Below are positions 40,590 through 49,041 of a stretch of DNA of 64,000 bases, one piece after another. The stretch's first letter is position 1. The number at the start of each line of letters is the position of its first letter. The notes beneath the pieces are model-generated. The model was not told the origin of the DNA and did no database searches. It saw only the letters and a program-made list of their open reading frames with translations. A program made the translations under genes and the position numbers. This DNA is from Methylobacter marinus A45 (GTDB lineage Bacteria; Pseudomonadota; Gammaproteobacteria; Methylococcales; Methylomonadaceae): NCBI RefSeq assembly GCF_000383855.1, contig NZ_KB912877.1, positions 124,001 through 188,000 of the forward strand, in the 5' to 3' direction.

Positions 40590-42053
40590 ATGCCCGGACA
40601 TTTACAGTTCGATTTTCGTTTCAGTACTGCCGCGGACCCGCAGCCTGCGTCCGATGATTTACCCATGCGCATACTGATGATGGGCAACTTCAGCGGACAC
40701 CGGCACCTGGATGCCGGAGCGGAAAACCGGAAAATAATGACCGTCGATATCGATAATTTCGATGACGTCCTGTCGAGATTGAAGCCGAGCCTGAGTTTGC
40801 AGGAACCTCGGCTGGACCTTGAGTTTCACTGCCTCGACGACTTTCACCCTGATCACCTTTATGCGGCCCTGGACGTTTTTCATCAGCTGCGCCAGTTGCG
40901 GCAAAGCCTGCAAAATCCCGCAACCTTTGCACAAGCGGTCGCGCAGCTTCGGCAGACAATCAATTTAAAGGACGCCGCCGACCCATCTGTTGAGGCGCCG
41001 CCGGTTGACGGGCAAGAGGCAATGTTCGAGCGCCTGCTCGGGAAAGCGCCCGCGCAACAGGTGCGGCCACAATCCTCGCTGGACCGGCTGCTTGGGGACA
41101 TGATCGCGCCCCATATCGTCGAGAAAACCGATCCGCGCCAGCCCGAACTGCTGGCCGAAGTCGACCGGGCAACGAGCGAACTGATGAGGACCTTGCTGCA
41201 CCATCCCGATTTCCAGGCGCTGGAAGCGCTATGGCGATCGGCATACGCACTGGTTTCTCGCCTGGAAACGGGCGAGTCGCTGCAACTGGCGCTGCTGAAC
41301 CTGTCGCGGAACGAACTGGCGCGGACGGTTCTTGATGCCGGCGACAACCTGGAAGCCTCGGCCATTTACCAATTGCTGGCCGGACAAGGCATAAGTCAGC
41401 CCTGGTCGGTATTGGTCGGCGCTTATACTTTTGCCGACACCCAGGCGGATATGCAAGTGCTTGCGGCTCTGGGCGCCATGGCCGCAAGCCTCGGCGCGCC
41501 GTTCCTGGCCGCCGCCGACAACAGCCTTCTCGGTTGCGCGTCGCTGTCTCAATCCCTCCACCCCTCCACCTGGGGCGATGTGCCCGCATGGCGAGCGCTG
41601 CGCGCAAGTCCTTACGCGCAATGGCTGGGCCTGGCGCTGCCGCGTGTTCTGTTGCGCCTGCCCTACGGCAAGCAAACCGATCCGCTGGACAGCTTTGAAT
41701 TCGAGGAACTGGCGACGCCGGACGAGCACGAGGCTTTTTTATGGGGAAACCCGGCTTTTGCCTGCGCCAGGCTGCTGGCGGAAAATTTCCAGGATGCCGG
41801 CTGGTCGATGTCGCCCGGCCAGCACTTGAATATCGACGATCTGCCCGCCTACAGTTACAAGGAAGACAGCGAAACACTGATGCAGGCCTGCGCCGAATGG
41901 TATCTGCCGGAAACCACGGCCGAAGCGATACTCGAGCGCGGCATCATGACGTTGTCGAGTTACCGTAACCGTAATAGCGCCCGCCTGTTGCGCTTCCAAT
42001 CGGTAGCCGCGCCCCTTTCCGGACTTGCGGGAATCTGGCGCCCGGCGCATTGA
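40590..42053 (+). CDS. Single-chain TssB-TssC-like T6SS sheath protein
   Basis: The 487-residue product joins two sheath domains. Residues about 20-125 match TssB/VipA (MRILMMGNFSGHRHLD, VDIDNFDDVLSRLKPSL, LDDFHPDHLYAALDV). Residues about 185-440 match TssC/VipB (RTLLHHPDFQALEALWRSAY, VGAYTFADTQADMQVL, SPYAQWLGLALPRVLLRLPYG, WGNPAFACARLLAENFQDAGW). The final TssC segment is short. Start at 40590 because AGGAG lies eight bases upstream. Divergent from vgrG and followed by a Ser/Thr kinase gene. It could be an accessory or alternative sheath; canonical tssB and tssC probably lie beyond the right edge. Confidence 0.82.
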   Translation: MPGHLQFDFRFSTAADPQPASDDLPMRILMMGNFSGHRHLDAGAENRKIMTVDIDNFDDVLSRLKPSLSLQEPRLDLEFHCLDDFHPDHLYAALDVFHQLRQLRQSLQNPATFAQAVAQLRQTINLKDAADPSVEAPPVDGQEAMFERLLGKAPAQQVRPQSSLDRLLGDMIAPHIVEKTDPRQPELLAEVDRATSELMRTLLHHPDFQALEALWRSAYALVSRLETGESLQLALLNLSRNELARTVLDAGDNLEASAIYQLLAGQGISQPWSVLVGAYTFADTQADMQVLAALGAMAASLGAPFLAAADNSLLGCASLSQSLHPSTWGDVPAWRALRASPYAQWLGLALPRVLLRLPYGKQTDPLDSFEFEELATPDEHEAFLWGNPAFACARLLAENFQDAGWSMSPGQHLNIDDLPAYSYKEDSETLMQACAEWYLPETTAEAILERGIMTLSSYRNRNSARLLRFQSVAAPLSGLAGIWRPAH

Positions 42054-42091
42054 TCAGCTTTATCAACCTCAACTCATAACCAAGACACACT

Positions 42092-43993
42092 ATGGGCATC
42101 AATAGACCCGTTTCGGATACTTTATCAGCTGACGATGATGTCACGATACTGCGCCCGGAAAGTCCGGCCAACGCCAATAAGGCAACGCGACAAAGCAACT
42201 TCGGCTATCCCGATCGCTTGACGATTCTGGATATGATTGACCAGGGCGGCGTCGGGCGCGTCAATCTCGCTTATGATGAAATGATCGGCAGGCGTGTCGC
42301 GGTCAAGGAACTGCTGGATGAATTCGCCGCGAATAACACGACCAATAAAGAAGTCGCCAACTCGTTCATCCACGAAGCCAAAATCACCGGCAAGCTCGAG
42401 CATCCCGGCATCGTGCCGGTTTATGAACTGGGTCGGCGCAATGACGGGCGACCTTATTACGTCATGCGCTACGTTAAGGGCGAAACGCTGGAGCAATCGC
42501 TTAAAAAATGCGCACAGGCTGAAGCCCAGACGGCATTCGCGCGGCGCATCAAACTGCTGGACAGCCTGATCAACGTCTGCGACACGATAGCCTATGCCCA
42601 CGCCAAAGGCGTCATACACAGGGACCTGAAGCCCGGCAATATTATCAGCGGCGGCTTCGGCGAAACGATTATTCTCGACTGGGGGCTGGCCCAGGTCCTT
42701 GACGATCACGACAATACCTATTTCTATCGCGAAGTCCTGACGCACCAGCGCCACACGCTCAGCGACAATACCACATCCGAAGTCCTGGGAACGCCGGCCT
42801 ACATGGCGCCGGAACAGTTCAACGGCCTTGCCGGCAAGGCCAGCGATGTCTATAGCCTCGGCGTTATCCTGTACCGGATACTCGCCGGCGAACTGCCCTA
42901 TCGCGGCTCGTTGTCGAGCATTCAGAAACAGATCGAGGCACGCAAGGCATCGCCTTCGGCAAAACTGGTCAACCCATCCGCGCCGCCTGAGTTGGCGGCC
43001 ATTTGTGAAAAAGCCATGCACAAGAATCCCGAGGAGCGGTTCGCCAATGCCGGTGAATTGGCCGCCCAGTTAAAAGCCTTTCGGGATGGCCGCATGGTCA
43101 ATATTTATGCCTATTCCAAACAGGAGCTGCTGCGCCGCTTCCTGACGCAGAACAAAACCATGGTCATGATGGCCGGCTTACTGTCGCTGGCCGTCATCGG
43201 CGGCGCCGGCTTTTCAGTCTATTATGCCAGGCAGATGGAACAGGCTAAAACGCAAGCCGAGGAATCCCTGGTCATGGTGACGGCCTTCGGCGAACAGTCG
43301 CAACAGCAGGCGCGGGCGATAGCCCGGGCCATCACGGCCGGAACCGGCCGCCTGTTCTCGGACCTTAACCAAGCCGCGGTCCAGCTCGACGTTTCGAACC
43401 AGGAATCGGCCCGGCAATTGCTCGCCCGGTTGCACAGCCAATACCCGAAATTCGAGTCTTTTTCCCTGCGCAACGCCTCCGAAATTTCAACCGCCTTCAA
43501 CAAAGAGGGCGGCAATCCTGCTCAACAAGATTTAAAACCGGTAGCCGAAATAGAAAACCAGCGATTGATCCTGGTTTATCGCGTGCCTGTACTGCAAGAC
43601 GGCCAGATTATCAATTACCTTGAGGCCCGCATGTATCCGGAAAAAGTGCTGCCTGAATTTTTCCCGCTCAGCGCCAAATCCGAGACACATCCGCGCGATG
43701 TCTGGATTATGCGCAACGACGGGCTGATCGTCTTCGACGAATCGCCCAAATATATCGCCAGCAATTTGTTTATTGACACGACCAGCAATCCATCGCCGTC
43801 CTTACAAGCGTTCGGCCGCCTGATGCTGATCGACGACGACAGCATCGGCTATTATTCCTACATCGAAGGCAATACCGAAACCTATAAAATCGCCGCCTGG
43901 GATTCCGTTAACTTCGGCTCTGACGAAAGCTGGAAGGTGGTCGTCAACTATACCTATATGCGTAAAGAGGTAACCCCGCGCCCGCTGTTCTGA
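42092..43993 (+). CDS. Membrane Ser/Thr protein kinase with extracytoplasmic sensor region
   Basis: The 633-residue protein has a Hanks kinase domain (about 43-335): glycine loop IDQGGVGRVNLAY, Lys72 in RRVAVKEL, HRDLKPGN with Asp178, DWG (instead of DFG) at 196-198, and GTPAYMAPEQF. One membrane helix follows near 355-377, then a coiled stretch and a Cache/PDC-like sensor of about 200 residues ending in VVNYTYMRKEVTPRPLF. All catalytic residues are present. The gene lies 38 bases after the sheath-like gene, so it likely controls T6SS firing in the manner of PpkA, although the sensor domain differs. Confidence 0.88.
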   Translation: MGINRPVSDTLSADDDVTILRPESPANANKATRQSNFGYPDRLTILDMIDQGGVGRVNLAYDEMIGRRVAVKELLDEFAANNTTNKEVANSFIHEAKITGKLEHPGIVPVYELGRRNDGRPYYVMRYVKGETLEQSLKKCAQAEAQTAFARRIKLLDSLINVCDTIAYAHAKGVIHRDLKPGNIISGGFGETIILDWGLAQVLDDHDNTYFYREVLTHQRHTLSDNTTSEVLGTPAYMAPEQFNGLAGKASDVYSLGVILYRILAGELPYRGSLSSIQKQIEARKASPSAKLVNPSAPPELAAICEKAMHKNPEERFANAGELAAQLKAFRDGRMVNIYAYSKQELLRRFLTQNKTMVMMAGLLSLAVIGGAGFSVYYARQMEQAKTQAEESLVMVTAFGEQSQQQARAIARAITAGTGRLFSDLNQAAVQLDVSNQESARQLLARLHSQYPKFESFSLRNASEISTAFNKEGGNPAQQDLKPVAEIENQRLILVYRVPVLQDGQIINYLEARMYPEKVLPEFFPLSAKSETHPRDVWIMRNDGLIVFDESPKYIASNLFIDTTSNPSPSLQAFGRLMLIDDDSIGYYSYIEGNTETYKIAAWDSVNFGSDESWKVVVNYTYMRKEVTPRPLF

Positions 43994-44012
43994 CAGCCCC
44001 GGCGAACGGCCG

Positions 44013-45365
44013 CTAGTTTAAAACCGCCGTCACCAACAGGCCGACTACCGGCTGCCCGGCTTCCTTGCGCAGCACTACCGTTTCCGCCGCGCGCAGGTCG
44101 AAGCCCGAAGCGGCCAGGCTGGCTTTGATATAATCATGCGCATGCGCATAACGGCCGTGAGGATTCAACCTGAAGCCGTTGCCGCTCTCCTCGTCGCTTT
44201 TTTCCACGGTGAAAACCAGGCTCCCCGCCGCCTTCAGCGCGCCCGCGGCCGCCTTCAGTAAAGGCGCGAGATCGCCGAAATAAACCAGCGTGTCGGCCGA
44301 TACAATCACATCGAACGCGGCTTTTTCCCGGCCTAAATATGCCACCAGATCGGCTTCGACCAGTGCGTCATAAATTTCGCGCCCTTTGGCTTTACGCAGC
44401 ATGCCGGAGGACAGGTCGACGCCGACCAGCGTGCCGGCATAAGGCCGCAGCAAAGGTCCGCACAACCCGGTGCCGCAGCCTGCGTCCAGCACCCTGAGAT
44501 CCTGGCGGGGCTCGGGAAAAAGCGTGGCAACGGCCTGCGTGACCAGTTCGGGCGCCCGATAATCCAGGCGGTTCAGCACGGTGTCGAAGCTGGCGGCAAA
44601 CTTGTCGAAGATGTCCTGAATATAAGCCTCGGAAGCCCGGTCGGGAACGTCTTCGCCGAGACAGGCGGAAAGATGATGCCTGGCGATCGGATTGCCGGGA
44701 TCGGCGGCAAGCCAGTTGTGCAAAACCTCTCTGGCTTCCTCGGACTGGCCCGTTTTCAATAGCATTTTCCACAGGCTCTCGTAGGCATATTTGTGATTCG
44801 GCCTCAAGACAATGGCTTGTCGGTAAGCCTCGGCCGCTTTCCGGCACTCGTCCTGCTCCTGATAGGTATTGCCGAGATTCTGGAAAACATCGGCATTGTC
44901 AGGGCTGAGTTCGGCGGCTTTCAGCAACACGCGCTCCGACTCCTCGTAGGCCTCCAGGTTTCGGAGCACCACGCCCAGATTGTTGCAGGCGCCGGCATGG
45001 TCGGGCGCCATGTCGATCACTCGCCGGTAGGTTTCGGCGGCCTGTTGCATGTCGCCTGTTTCCTTGTAGATATTGCCTAGGTTGTTGCAGGCATCCAGGT
45101 AAGCCGGATTGATTTGCAATGCCTGCTTGATGTTGGCGATAGCCTTGTCGCTCTGGCCGGTCTGATGCAGCAGCACGCCAAGGAAATGCAGTGCATCGGG
45201 ATTGTCCGGCTGCTTTTGCACAATCGAGCGATAGATTTTCTCGGCTTCGGCCAATTGCCCTTTCTGATGCAGGCTGATCGCTGACGACAGGACATTGCCC
45301 GGATTCCCCCGTTTTTGCCGCTTCTTGTTGTTCTTGGCTGCAAGCCGTCGTTCAGTTCGATTCAT
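44013..45365 (-). CDS. TPR-repeat SAM-dependent methyltransferase
   Basis: The 450-residue protein has a basic N-terminus, five or six TPR units (about 20-245; for example LHFLGVLLHQTGQSDKAIANIKQALQINP) and a class I methyltransferase (about 275-440) with LDAGCGTGLCGPLL (SAM loop), LVGVDLSSGML and DVIVSADTLVYFGDL. Similar TPR-methyltransferases occur in many proteobacteria with unknown targets. It is convergent with the kinase gene, 19 bases apart, and lacks any secretion-system motif. Confidence 0.88.
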   Translation of the reverse strand: MNRTERRLAAKNNKKRQKRGNPGNVLSSAISLHQKGQLAEAEKIYRSIVQKQPDNPDALHFLGVLLHQTGQSDKAIANIKQALQINPAYLDACNNLGNIYKETGDMQQAAETYRRVIDMAPDHAGACNNLGVVLRNLEAYEESERVLLKAAELSPDNADVFQNLGNTYQEQDECRKAAEAYRQAIVLRPNHKYAYESLWKMLLKTGQSEEAREVLHNWLAADPGNPIARHHLSACLGEDVPDRASEAYIQDIFDKFAASFDTVLNRLDYRAPELVTQAVATLFPEPRQDLRVLDAGCGTGLCGPLLRPYAGTLVGVDLSSGMLRKAKGREIYDALVEADLVAYLGREKAAFDVIVSADTLVYFGDLAPLLKAAAGALKAAGSLVFTVEKSDEESGNGFRLNPHGRYAHAHDYIKASLAASGFDLRAAETVVLRKEAGQPVVGLLVTAVLN

Positions 45366-45502
45366 AACAGTGTGATTGATATATCTGGCTGATCAGGCCG
45401 CCATGACTTGCCAGGCCCTGTCCGGTGCCTTTACTGCAAGCCATAGCCGCCTGTAAAGGCGCCGTCATGTCGGGTATATTCGGGGACAACAGAATCCGCC
45501 GT

Positions 45503-47185
45503 TTAAAACTCCAGCCTGACTCCCGTGGCAAAAGCATGGTTAGTCACATTCTGCCGGTCGATCATCGTGTTATAGGCGACGAAAGCCGCGAGGCCATCGG
45601 CAAACTGCCCAGCCACATTAAACCCTAACTGCATGTAATCGCGGTCAGGCGCATCCGAGCGAATGCCGAAGGATGTAGTGCCCTGCACAAACTGAACCTG
45701 GCTCAGGCTGGCGTTATAGCTCGATTCATGAACCCATTCGAGATTCAGTTGAGGCGTCACCACCCCCCAGGACGCGCTATGGGTGTACGACGAGCGCGCG
45801 CCGACTTTGGTGATAATGGATTCAATGTCCTGCTGGCCATAATTGACGGCAAAATTGACGCCGTTGTTTTCGCGAAAACCATCGACTTCCGTTTTCGTAT
45901 AATCAAAGCCGACGTAAGGGCTGACAATGAAGTTTTGATGGCGATAATTGTAGCCGGCGCTGATGCCTGAGGCATATTGCATACCGGTTGTAGTGCCTTT
46001 GGCGGTACGGCTGAAAAAGCTCATGTGGCGTTCAGACTCATAATCCAGGCCGCCGACGCTGGCAATCGCGTCGATGTAGAAGTCATCAATATTATAATTA
46101 CCGTATACGGAACCCGTATAGGAAGCCGTGTACAACTCGCCCGCACCATTCAGAAAGCGGGCCTTGTTATGGGTGTTGTTAAACGCCACGCCGACAAAGA
46201 AAGAATCCGTCACCGCATAATCGGCGCCGACTGTCACACCTTGCGTATCGAATTTGTAGCCTTGTTCATTGACGGTTTTGTTTTTGTCCCCGAAGCCGCC
46301 CTCGATGTTTACAAAAACGCCCAGGCGTTTGAACAGTTCGGGCATGTCATCGGAACTGGCCGCGCCTACGTTCAGTCCGGCGATGTTAAATCCTCCGCCT
46401 CCGCCGGTTTTCAAGGTGGTTATGCGGTCCTGAATACTGCTGAAATTCGCGCTGGAAGTGGCAACGGTAGTCGCGCCTATCGCATTGATCTCCTCGGGCG
46501 TAATCTGCTCAAGGACTTCCGCCTGCGCCGCGGGGCTCAAGCCGGCGATAGCCGCGCAGTCGGCAATCAGCGAGCGTGTTGACGCCGAACCGCACAAATC
46601 GTTGACGGCCTCGGCCGTAGACCCCATATTCGAGGTTAAAGCCTCTATTTGCGAAGAACCTATGACACTGCCGTCGCTGGTACTGCCTCCGGCGAATGAA
46701 ACCAGCCTGGCGGTGCCGGTACCGGTGCCGGTGCCCGGGATAATCATATTGGAATCGCCGACCATCACCAGCACTTCGCCTGTGGCGTCATTTACCTTTG
46801 TGCCCAGGATGGCATCTTCTTGCGAAAAATAATAATCGGAAACCGCTACCGTATAAGTGCCCGGAGACAAGCTCATATTATCAATCAATGAATTGTAATC
46901 AGGACTGATGCCAGCCGCGCCGCAATCGATCTGATCACAGCCATCATCATCAGAGGCAATGGAGGAAGTAAAATTGCCCGTACCGCTGAACAGATAAATC
47001 TGAGGATCGATCGTCGGTCCGCTGGTCGCGATATCGACGGGCATGGCGCTCGAAAGAGTAAAGGGCAAGTAGCCTATCGACCCTTGTCCTGACTCCGTAA
47101 TATTGAATACCTGACTTGCTATTTCCTCACCATAAGACAGCGGCGACATCAGCAATGCCGATAGGGTGATTGTTTTCTTTAACAT
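45503..47185 (-). CDS. Autotransporter-domain outer membrane protein
   Basis: The 560-residue protein has a signal peptide (cut near SYG/EE), an N-terminal beta-rich passenger (about 20-150) with calcium-like acidic loop ASDDDGCDQIDCG and SPGTYTVAVSDYYFS, a low-complexity PGTGTGTGTA linker, a helical stretch, and a C-terminal autotransporter beta-barrel (about 300-560) ending in the outer-membrane signature GVRLEF. The passenger resembles short pre-peptidase-type (PPC) domains. Function is probably surface exposure or adhesion; cleavage is not evident. Confidence 0.85.
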   Translation of the reverse strand: MLKKTITLSALLMSPLSYGEEIASQVFNITESGQGSIGYLPFTLSSAMPVDIATSGPTIDPQIYLFSGTGNFTSSIASDDDGCDQIDCGAAGISPDYNSLIDNMSLSPGTYTVAVSDYYFSQEDAILGTKVNDATGEVLVMVGDSNMIIPGTGTGTGTARLVSFAGGSTSDGSVIGSSQIEALTSNMGSTAEAVNDLCGSASTRSLIADCAAIAGLSPAAQAEVLEQITPEEINAIGATTVATSSANFSSIQDRITTLKTGGGGGFNIAGLNVGAASSDDMPELFKRLGVFVNIEGGFGDKNKTVNEQGYKFDTQGVTVGADYAVTDSFFVGVAFNNTHNKARFLNGAGELYTASYTGSVYGNYNIDDFYIDAIASVGGLDYESERHMSFFSRTAKGTTTGMQYASGISAGYNYRHQNFIVSPYVGFDYTKTEVDGFRENNGVNFAVNYGQQDIESIITKVGARSSYTHSASWGVVTPQLNLEWVHESSYNASLSQVQFVQGTTSFGIRSDAPDRDYMQLGFNVAGQFADGLAAFVAYNTMIDRQNVTNHAFATGVRLEF

Positions 47186-47468
47186 GGTGCTCCAGTTATT
47201 ATTATTTTTTAAATGAGTGGCCTCCGGAGATAAAAAGGAGGCTTAAATTTATTATTTTTATGGTCTTCAGAAGGAAGATGGGGAATTTTACCGGCTTCAA
47301 TAGCCGGCGCCAATTTAAAATTGGCGTAGCCTATCTTGAGCGCCCGCAACGCTCAATATCAACAAGGGTATTTTTTGCCTTATCGCATCCGGCGATGCTT
47401 AGCCCGGATATTTTATGGAACCACAGACGACCCCAGGGACAGATATTTGCTCCTCGGCAACTGCTCCT

Positions 47469-47767
47469 GCGTTGCCTACAGGGATGTAGGTACTTAGCGT
47501 GAGCAGGAGCGGAAGCTGCGCCTAAAGCGCCTACTGTTGGTGCTCTACTACACGCCATCCATGGCGTTATGCGTTTTCGACATTCGCCACATCCCTGCGG
47601 CTTAGCGGGCAGGCTGGGTTGGAGCTTTGCGGAAACCCAGCATAGGGGGCTTCGAAATGCTGGGTTTATCAACCCAGCCTACACCACTTGGGAACGTGAA
47701 TTTTATATCGCCCGCAACTGACTTGTCTTTCCGTCCCTCTTCGGCGTTGCCTACAGGGATGTAGGTA
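47469..47767. repeat. 24-base direct repeat pair
   Basis: GCGTTGCCTACAGGGATGTA plus GGTA occurs identically at 47469-47492 and 47744-47767, and both copies are followed a few bases later by GCGTGAGCAGGA. Each contains a small CTACA...TGTAG hairpin. The spacing is 275 bases. Confidence 0.8.
47611..47680. repeat. Nested inverted repeat (double hairpin)
   Basis: Outer arms AGGCTGGGTT (47611-47620) and AACCCAGCCT (47671-47680) enclose inner arms AAACCCAGCAT (47633-47643) and ATGCTGGGTTT (47657-47667). The CTGGGTT/AACCCAG core is typical of small dispersed palindromic repeats. Confidence 0.8.
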
Positions 47768-47839
47768 AAGGGCGTGAGCAGGACTACATGGACAGGAACG
47801 GAAATCCTGCCTCAATCGCGGGGTCTCATTCCCGTTCCT
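47690..47839. repeat. Dispersed ~150-base repeat, copy A
   Basis: The reverse complement of this stretch resembles 58736-58890: shared blocks are AGGAACGGGAATGA, GATTGAGGCAGGATTTCCGT, GGACGGAAAGACAAG and ATTCACGTT in the same order. The two copies are inverted relative to each other and bracket an 11-kb block. Confidence 0.7.
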
Positions 47840-47844
47840 TAACA

Positions 47845-48795
47845 TCACACAACGCCATAGACAATCTCAAAGATTTCTTCAATTGAGGCGGTTGATTCAT
47901 CAATCATATAGGCACTGTTATTGGGATAGAAAGCGTAGATTTTATCGCCCTGATGCTTGTAGCGGAATTGCTCGCCATGCTGGATCATGGGTACGCCTAT
48001 GCCCTTGTTGACGAATTCCTGTATGGCTTCAAGTTTCGGGCTGTAATAGTTCTTGACGCCATGCACTACGTTTTCCAGGTGCAACTCATTCGGGTTATCC
48101 AGATTCAGTAGGGCATACAAGTCATAATCGCCGTGCATATATTGCATGCGCGTGCAATATCGGACGCCCTCCAGCCGGGCATGGCTGTTTCTCCACTTCG
48201 GCGTTGCCGTCAGCGCCGTTTCGTCAAAACTGGCCGGCGCCTCCTCTCTGGAAATCATCAGGCATCCATAGTATTCACTGTGGACATCGGTATCCACGGC
48301 GAAACAGCCTTTATCGCTGCCGTGCCGCCTGAATACTTTTTTCGCTCTTTCATCGGGGGTTTTATCCTTTAGGAACTCGCTCCAGGCATCCATGGCTTTT
48401 GCATACTTGCCGTCCTTGAAGGCTTTTGCGCCCACCAGCGTGGGGTCGACAACCAGTCCGGCGGTTTTGGCATAGATATGGCCATAGGCAAACGGTATAT
48501 AAGCATCGGAATCGGCGGTTTTCGCCTTGCAGTCTATCGGCTTCGGATACATGTTTCTGTTGCCTATGTATTTCAGCGATTCGGGATTGGTCGCCCTGAC
48601 CAATATAATATGGTTGAAAGCCAGGGCCGCCGCTTTAAAAACATTGACGTCGCCCCGCCTGATGCCCAATTGATTGTCGCTCCAGTCAAAGGGCTTGATT
48701 TTCCCTGACAGCTGGGCGTGCCTGAACGGCTCTCTGTGAATCTGGCTGAGGTGGCTTGCCCGGGCATTGTACTGTTCTAATTTATTATATTTCAT
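47845..48795 (-). CDS. ExoY/CyaA/edema-factor-like nucleotidyl cyclase homologue (putative T6SS effector)
   Basis: The 316-residue protein has no signal peptide or membrane helix. Three blocks in order resemble the catalytic core of the Bordetella CyaA, anthrax edema factor and ExoY family: IILVRATNPESLKYI then KPIDCKAKTADSDAYIP (residues 64-101; compare RLVNPHSTSLI and KGLGVHAKSSDWG), HGDYDLYALL (222-230, the two metal-binding Asp at 223 and 225), and IQHGEQ (271-276, His273) before DKIYAFYPN. The usual His of the HAK block is Lys90, and the late Asn is not evident, so activity or specificity may differ. Start 48795 has GGAGA upstream; the frame to 48870 enters a MITE repeat. Confidence 0.6.
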   Translation of the reverse strand: MKYNKLEQYNARASHLSQIHREPFRHAQLSGKIKPFDWSDNQLGIRRGDVNVFKAAALAFNHIILVRATNPESLKYIGNRNMYPKPIDCKAKTADSDAYIPFAYGHIYAKTAGLVVDPTLVGAKAFKDGKYAKAMDAWSEFLKDKTPDERAKKVFRRHGSDKGCFAVDTDVHSEYYGCLMISREEAPASFDETALTATPKWRNSHARLEGVRYCTRMQYMHGDYDLYALLNLDNPNELHLENVVHGVKNYYSPKLEAIQEFVNKGIGVPMIQHGEQFRYKHQGDKIYAFYPNNSAYMIDESTASIEEIFEIVYGVV

Positions 48796-48840
48796 TGATT
48801 CTCCAAAAATCCTGCTGGCTGATTTCGCCTTATCGGCAAC

Positions 48841-48951
48841 TAAGGAACGCGCATAAAATAACTTCCTCAAGTGTGCGGATGGAATTTCCGGTGTAGATGC
48901 GAATGAATTCGCACCTACAATTCCCTGATTTATTCCATGCCCATTACTAAG
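48841..48951. repeat. MITE-like element, copy 2
   Basis: About 111 bases with imperfect terminal repeats TAAGGAACGCGCATAAAATA and (from the other end) TAAGTAATGGGCATGGAATA. The interior includes GGTGTAGATGCGAATGAATT and its partial mirror. The element lies between the cyclase-like gene and the lipoprotein gene and is inverted relative to copy 3. Confidence 0.82.
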
Positions 48952-49041
48952 CGCTCATCTTGAGTTCATGGACTGGCGGTTGCGAAAAACGTCCGCTCAC
49001 CCGGCTCAATTCTGGCGCCGCTTATCAATCGAAATTTCGGC

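Larger units (their letters stand above)
47186..47844. other. Repeat-rich intergenic region
   Basis: 659 bases with no supported gene, built of short repeats: AATTTAAAATT-type palindromes near 47312, a nested inverted repeat (47611-47680), a 24-base direct repeat (47469-47492 and 47744-47767) and a dispersed repeat at 47690-47839. Listed separately. It separates the autotransporter gene from the putative effector cluster. Confidence 0.6.

Noticed and set aside
40960-41877. 305-codon minus-strand frame in the sheath-like gene
   Set aside because: Very rich in Arg, Pro and Ala with no domain; it is the antisense shadow of a clear T6SS gene.
47690-47839. CRISPR array or direct-repeat array
   Set aside because: The repeats occur only two or three times, with irregular spacing and no uniform spacers, and no cas genes are present.
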